DNA of 64,000 bases from Halichondria panicea (taxonomy: Eukaryota > Porifera > Demospongiae > Suberitida > Halichondriidae): NCBI RefSeq assembly GCF_963675165.1, contig NC_087390.1:3610001-3674000 (forward strand). Reading direction: 5' to 3'. The position numbers and the translations under genes were made by a program. The notes beneath the pieces are model-generated. The model saw nothing but the letters and a program-made list of their open reading frames with translations, did no database searches and had not been told where the DNA came from. Each line of letters opens with the position of its first letter. Position 1 is the first letter of the stretch. This document shows positions 36,801-47,057 of this stretch, piece by piece.

Positions 36801-39800
36801 TTGGCTCATTACGCAAAATATTATAGTAATACGGTACTACATGAAATTCAACTGAATATATAGACTGTATGTCAGCCATAATTATTTTATTGATCAGATA
36901 CTAATGGACGGGACAACACAGTCCATGGGGCACCAGATGGTGGTCAACTCCCAGCTAGAAACAGCTACACAAGCAGGTCAAATATTTCCATCACCACTGG
37001 AATCACTCTTTTATCACGTAAGTACATGCACACTTCACCTGATCTTAATGCATGAATCTCTTGAATCATAAATAAATAACTAAGTCATTATTATGGTACA
37101 CGTTTATATCGTATAATTGTGACTCGCGGGCATAATTTTTAAGGTTAGAGGTCAATTCGCGAAAATTGCAAACATTAAACGCCTTGGGGTACGATATCAC
37201 AATTATGATACCATGTGCGTAATGGCATGAAGGGGCTGTTATATATAGTAAACACTAAACTCTTGTCCTAACTGAGACGTGAAGTTAGGTATGTCTGTTT
37301 CATGGGGTAGTAAAGAGTTTTGTTCGAATCAATGTACTTCTTTGCACATACAGAGACTGATTTGAGTGGCAGTGATGATCAGATATATGCTGAGCCCATC
37401 CTTCATACAACAAATCATGGTGGGGACGATTGTGAGATGGAGCGGGAGTTTCAAAATCCCCTCTACCGATCATCAGAGGACATCACAGATAACGATGATA
37501 AGACCTTCTCTTTTGTGGGTGCTACTGGTACCTACTTATCAACACTTCAGGACAATGAGTGCCTCATATAAATAATAATTATTGTCATTGTCATAGGAGT
37601 ATAATTATTGCGCTTAACCACAAAATTACAACATTTCCAAGCTTTGCACAGTAGGGTTTGTACATAATAAATATAATTATATCGGAGACAAGAGATACAT
37701 GGCAATGTTTCTAATGTAACCACATAGATACATGTGTACAGGTGACTACCGATAAATTGGTACATGCATGTACATCTACTGTAGAAACTTGATTGTTAGC
37801 GCGTACTCGATTATATTTAATTTTTCGGAAGAGCAGCACTTTTGCAGCATGCGTGCGATATTAAATTCGTGGGTATAAAATGTTCGCGGTACATGTTTAA
37901 TCAGCGAACATTTATACTCTCGATATATACCCGCTATACGGTATAATTATAGCTGCATGGTGTATCAATCTGGAAGGACTCTGTTACCTGTGTCATCAAC
38001 CTGAGAAAATTCGACTTCAATGAGGTGGATTTGTTCCAGTTTCCTGGTCAATTTTGTGAATGTTTAAGACTGCTTGCTTGCCTATCGCTCCTGCAGTCGC
38101 TCGCTTTCCAAGCTGCTAACTTAGCTAGCTTAGCAGTGGAGCCATTGATCGTCACAGTGACATTCGGTTGGGTGCTGGATCGGCTCAAAAATGACCATGC
38201 ATAGATGAGTGCATAGAGCTCTGCTATTGACCACATCGGTGCATACGATAATAATTGGTTTCTACGATATATATTTTCCACATTCCCTCTTCAGGGTACG
38301 TACTATGCAATAGTACACAAAGGCGGCACATTAGCTTCATACACTGTCTATGTGCATAATAATCAATCATGAACAATTTATTGATTAGTTTGCTTTGACA
38401 TCAATGGCCTACTACAAACATAATTATGCATGTTTGCTGTCAAAACATATGACACTACACAGGTTTTATGGATATGACAATCAAGTTAAGCGAGTCATGT
38501 TTTATAGCATGCTAGATAATGAGCCAGGAATCGTAGCTAAATTACATTAAGCTATATGAATGTTTGCCCACAAAACCAAATTAGAATTACTGCCTTTACA
38601 CACTCTGTGCCAATTATTTATACATGCAGGCAATGTGTAGATGCGAGTGCCCTCTTATGAGATAATTATAATTATGGTTTTAACATGATCACAAACTGAA
38701 AGATTTGTTTAATATATCCTATAGACAATTACTTGGAAAATGCATAGACTACAAGTATACATGCATATGAGATCGGTATTTAAGCATGGGGTACCATATA
38801 ATACTCACTCTGAGAGTGTAGTAGATAGTGCTGAGGCTCTCCAGCTGCGACACAATGACAGTGTAGGAAGAGGCGCCTCGTGGAACATTCTCCAGTTTGG
38901 CCAGATAGTGTGGCGTGTTGATCTTTATTCCCGTCACATGGAATTTTTCTATGAGTTAACAGCAAAATGTGCCTACACAATGTCTGGATACAAACCGACT
39001 ACATATAATTATGTTCATGTACTAAAATAATCACTCTACTTGCATGGGACATTTACTAGTTTAACATGCAGGTGTACATGTTAATATACTTGTATATATA
39101 CATGTACACAAATTGTGAGGACTGATATTAAACCAGCAAGAGAATATTGCAATAACACAGAGACGGGGAAATTAGGATGACACATTCACATACATGACTG
39201 CGTACATGTACGTACCAGGATAGAATATCCTCTTCCCGTCACTCTTTGCAATGTGCAGTGTGATGAACTTCTCATTGTGGGCAAAGTCATTCTGCACAGA
39301 AATAAAAGCAGTCAGCTAATACCAGACCTATACAGTGTACCACTGGAAACACTAATATACCGAGATTCAGTGTAAACGCAGCAAATGAGCTAGGATGCAT
39401 ACAGGACGTAATAATTAACTTACATGACATTCATGTAGCCTAGGCACGTATGCAATTGTACTAAACTACAGTACAGTGTACAAGAGTACAAACCTTGGCA
39501 GTGATGTGTCTGGAGAGCAGTACCCAGACTGTGGCCACACCCTCACCACCATTGTTCACCCTCAGGGTGTACTGTGGATTGTTGCCTGTACATAAGCAGC
39601 GATACAAATCTTATATACATGTATTTTAGCATAATTGTCATGTATAACTATACACGTGTATCCAATGGCCATAAGCGTCAACATGCAGGCTTCTTTCAAG
39701 GTGATTCAACTTCACAAGCAGGAACCAATTAGCTGCCTGGTTATTAGGTACTACACACATGTACAAACACGCCTACTTACTGATGTCATACCAGTCCTTC

Positions 39801-42800
39801 TCTGCTGCATTCGGCTTCCAAACACTGTCAAACAAAGTAGAAGAATAAATATGATTTTGGTCAAAAGTGGTATATATAATACTAAAGGACGAAATATAAA
39901 TTATGGATTGTTATTGGCTGTTCTTTATCAATAGTTTACTATTTCTGAGTACACGTACATGTACGTTCAGTTTGGGGACAATATGTTGAAACGAAATCTC
40001 AAGAGTCGTTATGTAAATTGTAGCATCTTTTCTAATGAAACACCAACAAATAACCGTACTGATGGGAGATTGTAAAAGCAATGCTAGCTCCCGTGAACCA
40101 GACAAGAACTGGTTACACTCACTCATGTATGGTGGACTTATGAGCAAACAGCTCTGGCTTCCAATTGAGGTAGGCCACATCAAAGAACTTGCAGAGTGAG
40201 GCCCAGTCGATCCAAAACACACCTACATGGGGTTAACATAATTAACATAATTGCTATGGGATATACGTACACATGTAATTATATACGAACTATGTACGAG
40301 TCTAGTATTATAAGTCATCATAATTATCTTACCATTATCGACCTCCAAGGCTTGTGTCTGGTCAAACTTGAGTGCTCTCCTCAGCTCAGGAGTCCAGTGC
40401 GTCTGGTCATGCTCAGAGTAGTTACCCTGCATAGTGTACATCCACAGCATCATTGGCAGACACTTGCAAGAACAATGTACAAACAGTATGAGAAAATCCT
40501 TTTTGTCATAAATACAAATGACAAGTACATGTACATGTACAAAATAATTTGCGCCGTTGCACACGTATATATGTAAATCACAGCTAAGAAAAATACCACC
40601 TACAGTGATACATGTACACTGTATACTGCATGCTCAACATTTTATCTTTACATACATGTACATGTGCATATAGAGGCTAGTGAGTATACCTTCCATCTTT
40701 TGTGACTCCAGGGGTTCTTCAACTGAAGCAGCTTTAGCCCCTGAATAGAATGGTAATTTCAAAACACTAAATGCATGGACAGGTAGGTAGCAAAGAAAAT
40801 AAATATTAGGCACTTAAGGATAGCAATAAACTTACTTTGTATTGCACGACATTGAGGATTGCGTAAGCATGAGTGGCGACAAGCCCCGCCCTCTCAGCTT
40901 GAGCTTCAGATAGTTCCCCTGTGGCCACTGTCAGCAATGCATTGCCTATAGAGAAGAGTATATGCATGATATTTTAATTCCCTAGCTGCAAGAATTGATT
41001 AGGCTTTCAATTATACAAGCGTGTGCTTTTGTATGTACGTACTGAGTTAGGACAAAGCTGAAATCATGTATACCGAGTTGAATGCAGCTAGATTGTAATA
41101 AGGTTGTCCGATTATTGTAATTTATAGGCTGGTGCTACATTACGAAACTAGCCAATCTTGTATGTAATCTAGCTAGTTCAGAGTTGATCATAATCATTTG
41201 CGTACCTTTCCTGAGTGACTGCTCCATTTTGTCAAACAATTCATTGTTAGTCTCCTTGAGCCCAGCCCTCTCTGGGATCCACCCAGTCAGAGCATGCAGA
41301 TCAATGTTCTGTGAATGATGGAGAGTGTTAATGTTATTGCAAAGTTACAGTGCTGTAGATACTAATACCAGATAAGATGTTGCTCAAGTCAAGCAGAGGA
41401 ACATGCACAGTGATATGGATGCAAGAATACTTACTGAGCTGGATCCAGGAAAGTCATAGCCTCCCATCACCTGGGATAGAGAGGAAGGAATTTAAAAGCG
41501 GCACAACAACACAGAAAACGAAAACGTTTTGAAATTGAATAACCTTAAATGCGATTGAGCCAAATCAGCCGAAAAAATTGCTAACTTTTCCGACCAGGCA
41601 AGGATCGTGATGTCATAAATTGGTATACATGTAGGTTAATTTTTTCGAGGTCATTATCGATGTTAATACTTCAGTGCTACAGTGGATGAGCATCTGTACC
41701 TTCATATAGGCCTTTTCAATGAGGCTGACCCAGAACTCGTCACTGTTGTTGGAGTAGGAGCATAGCAGCTCACCACTGTTACTGATGGGTAGACGATCGT
41801 CTATCTCTACCTGCACAAACGGGGAACGGTTGACTGATGCGTACAAACACATGCAATCATATTGACGGTACACTGTTTTTCATACTACTACTCTATCATT
41901 AGACACACTGATACGCAAGCACTGCATGTATATATGAATATTATACATAAAACAATTTTAAGTAGCACGTATAACTTATAAGGCTGACTTTTATGTACGT
42001 AACAAGGGGACTTTAATTGAAAAGTGGTGCTGTGTCTACTAACCTTTCTTCTGCAGCCGTTAAGGTTGAATGATACCAGGTACTTTCCGTTGGGGTTCAT
42101 GATGGGTTCACCATTTCTGTTTTGAGGATGGATGAGCCTGGGATATACATGTATGCAGAAATGTCGTTAAAAAGCATGGAAAGCATTATTTACATGTACA
42201 GTGTACATAAAATTGATGTACGCGTAGCACAATGTAAAACGAATTATTATTTTGTATGGATTTGGATGCTATAAACATTATACATTATGGATGTACACTG
42301 TACATGTACCTGGTAGGCCTATTCCAAATATTCAAATTTTTTCACCTATTATTCAAATTATTTATTCACACTTGATCAGCCTATTATTCAACTTCATCAC
42401 CTAAATTGATGTCACCTATTATTCAAATTATTTAACATACATCGCAGCGAAATAAAACACCTATAAAATATATAGCACAAAAAAATGGGTTTAAGTCAAT
42501 TTCAGCAGTGAAATAACAAACTTTAGCACAAAAAAAATGTGGTCTCAACATTGATTGGACTAACATCATAAAAATTGAGGTTTACTGCCATGTAAAATCA
42601 TGTAAAATGTGGGCGTATTCTGAGCTACTGCGCATGTGCAACTCAATGAATATAATTAACCTGTTTTCACAGTGCCTATTATTCAAAATTAATGACTGCC
42701 TATTTAATATTCAAAAAATTATTCCGGAATATTTGGCAATATTTGGCACAGGCCTAGTACCTTGTGACGAGCCGTGTCTTGAACTTCCTTTCATAGTCAG

Positions 42801-45800
42801 CACTGACAGTGAGGGAGGCAACAAAGGAGCAGTCTGCTATTAGAGTCTGGGCAGGAAAGTAAGGGAAGTGCATGGGAGCAATAATACATGCACGAACAGT
42901 GATGTAAAGATGACATACTTATGAACATGTAGCTAAACGAAAGCAATATACATCACATGTTGTAATTAAGGCAATCAGCATGCAGACATACAAACATTAA
43001 ATGGGGGTGTATTGAATCGGAACTACATGTATAATGCCAGTACAACAGGTGAATATACCTTGAAACACGTTAAGTACACTGTATAAGCGAAAAATATTGA
43101 TACATGTATGTAGTAGAAGATAGAGATTCCTGAACGACACATTTACACAATGCAATTATTTTCCGGGGAAAGCACCAAAATGCTTGGAAACAAGCAAGTG
43201 TGAGAGACCCTTACGTTATTCACATGTACATGTACACTGGTATACTTTGTTAAACTGGTAGATTGACCGGGCACACATGTACTGTGCACACGTACATGTA
43301 GCTACACTGTAAGACCTGTTTGATAGCGAAGCTTGAGATGAGGTGCACCATCATGGGGTTGTCACATATCTCGTAGGGCCTCACCCAGGCCTTGAGTCTG
43401 GATCTCTGCTTATCTGACAGTCGTATTAGGCCACAGGGGTCCTCAAAATCTTGAGGCAATGGAGTTATACGCCTTAGGTCAGTTAGGTCCATGTCACTCA
43501 AGGGAAAGTAGGTCACACCATTGATACTGGAGGTCGCTCTAAAATGGGGTATGTGGGTGTTGGCGAGTGAATTGAAATAGCTAGACAATCACAATTTAGC
43601 TCTATACAAATACTATATGCACATACATGTTTTCAAAGAGAGAGTTAGTAGGTTATTAAAATTACTGGTACTTATACAATGTAACATTTAATTACTAAGT
43701 AACGAAAGTTTTGACAAAATATCTAGTCGCTGATGTGTGACAAACACACTTAATACGCTAGTCGATCTAGCACTGTAATTGATTTTCTGTACCTGAGCAC
43801 TTTGATCTCCTTCTCAGTGAACTTGGACCCCTTACCAGGTTTTCCCCCGTGCCTGAGGGTGGCGTGAGAAGGTGGGTGTCGACTGGGCGGGGTTGGTGAG
43901 GTGCGACTACTGAATGCGTCGAACTTTGGGGGTGTGGTAAGGTCAGTGTCAGCATCCAGAAAACTAGTCAGAGGACCTACAATGATACAGAGTGATCTAA
44001 TGACTGTGAACTCGTGGTAATCATATACACATGAAACTCGATGGTAAATCGATTATATATACAGCATGCCGTAACATTGCACACCAACAAAACATAATTA
44101 TACACACTACATGGTTAATCTATAGATCACCTCGTGGTAAGCTTCTGCTCGATCCAGGGGTGCTATGCCCTAGAGTTTTTGTGGGAGGAGCCAGATTCTC
44201 CAACTGACTAACCAGGTCATCAATGTCAACGGTTTTCGAAGGTGGTGGAAGTGTTTTCAAGTGCTCTATTTGCTCAAGGGCATTCATTGTAAGTGTCTTG
44301 ATATTCTGTCTGTCTTCATCATTCGTTAGTGTCTTTTGCTGCAGATTTGTCAAGAGTGTTTTCCAGTAGCCACAAACATAAACAGCAGCGATAGCATTTA
44401 CAAACACATTGTATGGTCGTGATTCTTTATGTCAGTGTTTCCGAATACATACTGGGATTGGGATTGTAGGAAACACAGACATGCTGGTCAAGGTGTAATT
44501 GAGTTAAAACTGAAAGCATTTAGTGCTAAATCCTAGGTGTAGGTGATGATAAACTAACAGCAAAAGTATCTACTCTTGCTAACATTGAGTTTATGTGAAG
44601 CTTTGCTACAAAAACAAAAAGTCAGATTGGATTGGGAAGACCAACAAATTTCACTTTGCGAGGTGTTAAGAATGAAAGCGATGAAACTACAGCAACTCAG
44701 AAATCTAAAATAGGGTCACAACAACATTCCTCCTTTAGGGGGCAAAAAGTTACTTATATGACTTTTTGTACCAAACGTTGTATAGCATTACATGCGAGGT
44801 AGTAACCATAATATAGGAAAGAAGTGAAGAAGCAGTTACTAAAAGAGAGCACTTGTGTTTGTATGCTGTGTGTGTGTAACAGCCCCTCTCCTCTTCTCTC
44901 ACAGGCAGCAGCTAGCAGCCAATAGACTAGAATTTGTATTTAGTTTCTTGATATGACCCTCCACAGCTAGAGCAACGCTTTGGGAACAGCATACTGCAGA
45001 TCACAATAAAATCAGCAAAGAAACTAAGTATTCACTGACTCTATAGTGTACGTGTCTATTAAATTTGACGTGTGCAATTGTGAGCAGACTCAGATAGGAT
45101 ACCGTACGGGTAGAAAATTTCGAGGTGTTTTTAATTTCGCGTTTTTCGTGGGTGGCTGCAGAACACGAAAATTAAAACCCGCGAAAGGCTTTGTTTACGC
45201 ATGCGAGATAGTGACACACCCTAACTCCACGAAATTTACTACCCGCGAAATTTTCCAAATTAGACAGAATATTGAATTGCACGAAAATTTACACCCTCGA
45301 AATTTTCTACCCGTACGGTAGACAGACAAGCGCTACTATAACTCTAGGCCACATGCAACTCGAGTTAATAAATACACTATATATATAGGACATACTTAGT
45401 ACATGTATCACAGACAGCTACATGTACAATACCGTATAGTGGGTAATTTTCGCGGACAGGTTGAGGTCAACATGCAATACATGAATTTTTCACTAACAAA
45501 AATCATCGCTGGTCAAGTTTAATGAATTTTTTTTACTGCACGAAAATTATCCACTATACGATAGCAGGAGTTCAACTCCTGACGATAGTTACAACATTTA
45601 CGTGTATACACACCACTTTCAAGGCGAGCTCTACTGCACAAGTGTACATGTCAATTGCTTTCTTGACAAAGCCCTTTTTCTCGTCCCTCATGGCCACTTC
45701 CAGCAGGTATTCCACCTGATGCATATCTCTCTGATGGAAGATACAACAGCATACATAGATTTAATACAGTAAATCCCCCGCCAGAACAAATTCCTTTTAG

Positions 45801-46523
45801 GTCACAGTTGATACTCTACTACACACAAGCACGTAATTAGTAACTTCACATAATGATACACATGTAACTTCACATAATTATTGTTCAACAGTACATGATT
45901 ATGTATACGTGCATGAAATTCACCCCTTTTCTAACTTATGAACACTGTTGTATTCTGCAATCACAAGCAAGTTACTCTACTTCCTTGAAATAAGGCGCCG
46001 CTTAAATTAAAAATTATTATAATTATGAACGTCCAAGTGGCGCAAAATTAGAAGGGGGCCTCGGTATCGGTAACCGTGTCCCATCTTTATCTTTGACTGC
46101 TATCTAACAATCACCTTATTCCTTTCGATGTGTGGGTTTGCTACATGCGCTGATGGTGCAACTGTATGTATAATCATAAAGAGTGGAAAATGAATAAAAG
46201 ACACATGATAGAAGAATCTAGTCTTGACAGCTAGCTATAAAATGTAGCTACAATACTAATATAATTTATTCACCTTGTGTACGTGTTGGAGTATTAAGGT
46301 ACACAGACAATTGCTGAGCTCTCTTAGCGTACTCAAGCACTCTAGGCTTTACAGGATTGAACATTGGAGCAATGGCACAAGCCTGGTTCAAAGCCTCTAC
46401 TGCCTCACTGTAGAAGGAGAAGGCTGCACTGTATTGTCCAGCTTGATCAAACTGAGTGGCTCTCCTTGCACACTCCAGTCCATCTTTATAGCGCTGCTCA
46501 GCGTAAGGAGAGGGAGGCTCCAT
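31298..46523 (-). CDS. CAPN7: Calpain-7, MIT-domain cysteine protease
   Basis: Twenty-two exons join in phase to 837 aa (human about 813): 46523-46274, 45726-45614, 44338-44131, 43976-43793, 43538-43316, 42846-42761, 42137-42044, 41810-41700, 41470-41435, 41308-41206, 40945-40836, 40740-40690, 40426-40333, 40222-40123, 39824-39781, 39585-39494, 39291-39216, 38948-38809, 33516-33454, 33279-33179, 32559-32482, 31454-31298. Two N-terminal MIT domains (exons 1-3) bind ESCRT-III proteins in known homologues. The protease core keeps Cys in ADCSFVAS, His in THAYA and Asn in LKNPWS. C2-like domains follow: [31 protein letters not shown], and the end [17 protein letters not shown]. The protein is a cytosolic or endosomal protease. 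The intron between exons 18 and 19 contains the gene at 34214-37571 on the other strand. Confidence 0.9.
31777..32254. mobile_element. CATAGAT-family MITE, copy 2 (in last CAPN7 intron)
   Basis: The termini CATAGATAGAGTAGAAG and CTTCTACTCTATCTATG carry the family word GGATTGGAAACGGAAGT. A perfect 7-bp duplication AACTGCC flanks it (31770-31776 and 32255-32261). Much of the interior matches the copy at 1849-2350, including CCCGGGCTTTTG and TTGACGTGATGTTTTAC-type words near the right end. Confidence 0.88.
32277..32415. mobile_element. CCAGAGGAGG hairpin MITE
   Basis: The ends CCAGAGGAGGTCCGAT and GTTGGACCTCCTCTGG enclose further complementary words (CACTACAAGT / ACTTGTAGTG), so nearly all of the 139 bp folds back. 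The flanks CAGTAAC and ATGTAAC agree at five of seven positions. It lies in the last intron of CAPN7. Confidence 0.7.
32608..33019. mobile_element. Inverted-repeat element in a CAPN7 intron
   Basis: The ends AGGGGCGGATCTACAG and CTGTAGATCCGACCCT are inverted repeats. The flanks TCGCAAT and GAGCAAT agree at five of seven positions. Inside, a unit with AATTCTCCAAGCTCAGGG and CAATCAGCCAATGA is tandemly repeated near 32870-32980. It lies between the CAPN7 exons at 33279-33179 and 32559-32482. Confidence 0.6.
33784..33848. repeat. GT microsatellite with terminal G-run
   Basis: About 55 bp of uninterrupted GT is followed by a run of ten G. It lies in the CAPN7 intron 18, between CAPN7 exon 19 and the start of the nested plus-strand gene, some 370 bp upstream of that start. 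Confidence 0.95.
34214..37571 (+). CDS. Notch-ligand-like (MNNL/EGF) membrane protein nested in CAPN7
   Basis: Nine exons (34214-34255, 34332-34685, 34869-35439, 35537-35729, about 35801-35979, 36139-36234, 36433-36543, 36898-37017, 37354-37571) join in phase to about 627 aa. Exon 1 is a signal peptide ([14 protein letters not shown]). Exon 2 resembles an MNNL domain ([15 protein letters not shown], then CCDGFD and FRYCLR). Exon 3 has a shortened DSL-like stretch ([15 protein letters not shown]), then three EGF repeats, the last two with CVC/CFC and GYTGQLC. One membrane segment ([20 protein letters not shown]) precedes a tail of phase-1 exons that are duplicates of one another. The tail ends with QIYAEP and FQNPLYRSS, possible PTB/SH2 tyrosine sites. 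It is probably a juxtacrine ligand, but the DSL is incomplete. The start of exon 5 is uncertain (35847 is an alternative). Confidence 0.78.
36139..37017 (+). repeat. Tandemly duplicated cytoplasmic-tail exons
   Basis: Exons 36139-36234, 36433-36543 and 36898-37017 are phase 1 to phase 1 (96, 111, 120 nt). They encode related units: [26 protein letters not shown] and [14 protein letters not shown], each followed by RSYT/NSYA/NSYT, an S/T-rich stretch and a closing TAISLRS / TGISIQS / TGITLLS. The last part of exon 5 ([15 protein letters not shown], then THTGVSLQS) is a fourth, diverged unit. Such symmetric exons can be skipped or added without frameshift. Confidence 0.85.
42314..42756. mobile_element. 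hAT-like MITE inserted at a CAPN7 splice donor
   Basis: The terminal repeats are TAGGCCTATTCCAAATATT on the left and, read inward from the right, TAGGCCTGTGCCAAATATT. The flanks GTACCTGG (42306-42313) and GTACCTTG (42757-42764) agree at seven of eight positions, as expected of an 8-bp hAT target duplication. The interior repeats CCTATTATTCAAAT. The right duplicate spans the end of CAPN7 exon 42846-42761. Confidence 0.75.
45102..45318. mobile_element. TA-flanked MITE in a CAPN7 intron
   Basis: It begins CCGTACGGGTAGAAAATTT and ends AAATTTTCTACCCGTACGG (approximately), with TA at both borders. The interior has several CGAAAATT / AATTTTCG words. It lies in the intron between exons 45726-45614 and 44338-44131. 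Confidence 0.75.
45432..45561. mobile_element. Second TA-flanked MITE in the same CAPN7 intron
   Basis: The ends CCGTATAGTGGGTAATTTT and AAATTATCCACTATACG have TA on the left and ATA on the right. It is a relative of 45102-45318, which lies 114 bp away. Confidence 0.55.
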
Positions 46524-47057
46524 CTCAGGATCTAGGACTCAACTTCTATTTTTCTTACTGACTGATGAGTCAGCAAACATTTACTGTTGACAGGAAATGC
46601 AGAAGGGGTTGTACAAAATGTAAGGTACTGCCCACTCGACCGCAACAACTAGAATATCAGCTAAGGTCAAGTTCTACATGTTCTACAAGGGAGTGTTTGT
46701 AGTTGATCTTCAGGCGATTGCGTTTGATAATTTATTTACTATCGATAGTGGATTCACAATACGTCCTTGTTCCCATAGTTACTGGGTGAGAGGAGTTAGC
46801 GCGTAGAAATTTAATTGGCCTCTGGCTGGGTAGTCAAAGGCTGTTTCCGGGACGACTTTTATTGCATTCTCGGTTATTTCAGTACCTCCAACCACAATCA
46901 ACCGAGGCATAAAAATGCCTTATGTACATGTAACATTTTTACTTTAACTTTAACCATTGTCCCATACATGTATATTTTTACCAACAAAAATTAATATAGT
47001 CTGATGATGAAGATATAGCAATCATATTTAATGCAGTCAGATACACTAGCTGCCTAC
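46524..47057. other. CAPN7 promoter / GNPTG 3' interval
   Basis: This 530-bp interval separates two co-oriented minus-strand genes: the ATG of CAPN7 and the stop codon of GNPTG. It should hold the CAPN7 promoter and the GNPTG 3' end. I see no frame and no inverted-repeat element. Confidence 0.5.

Noticed and set aside
37965..38000. Possible short terminal exon [11 protein letters not shown] after a CTCAG acceptor
   Set aside because: The phase fits by chance, but it would truncate calpain-7, and the exons at 33516-31298 give the complete conserved protein.
38048..38281. Minus-strand frame of 77 codons after CAPN7 exon 18, first considered as the calpain-7 C-terminus
   Set aside because: It shows no similarity to the calpain C2-like region, and true continuing exons (VYSTCDFTV onward) were found at 33516-31298.
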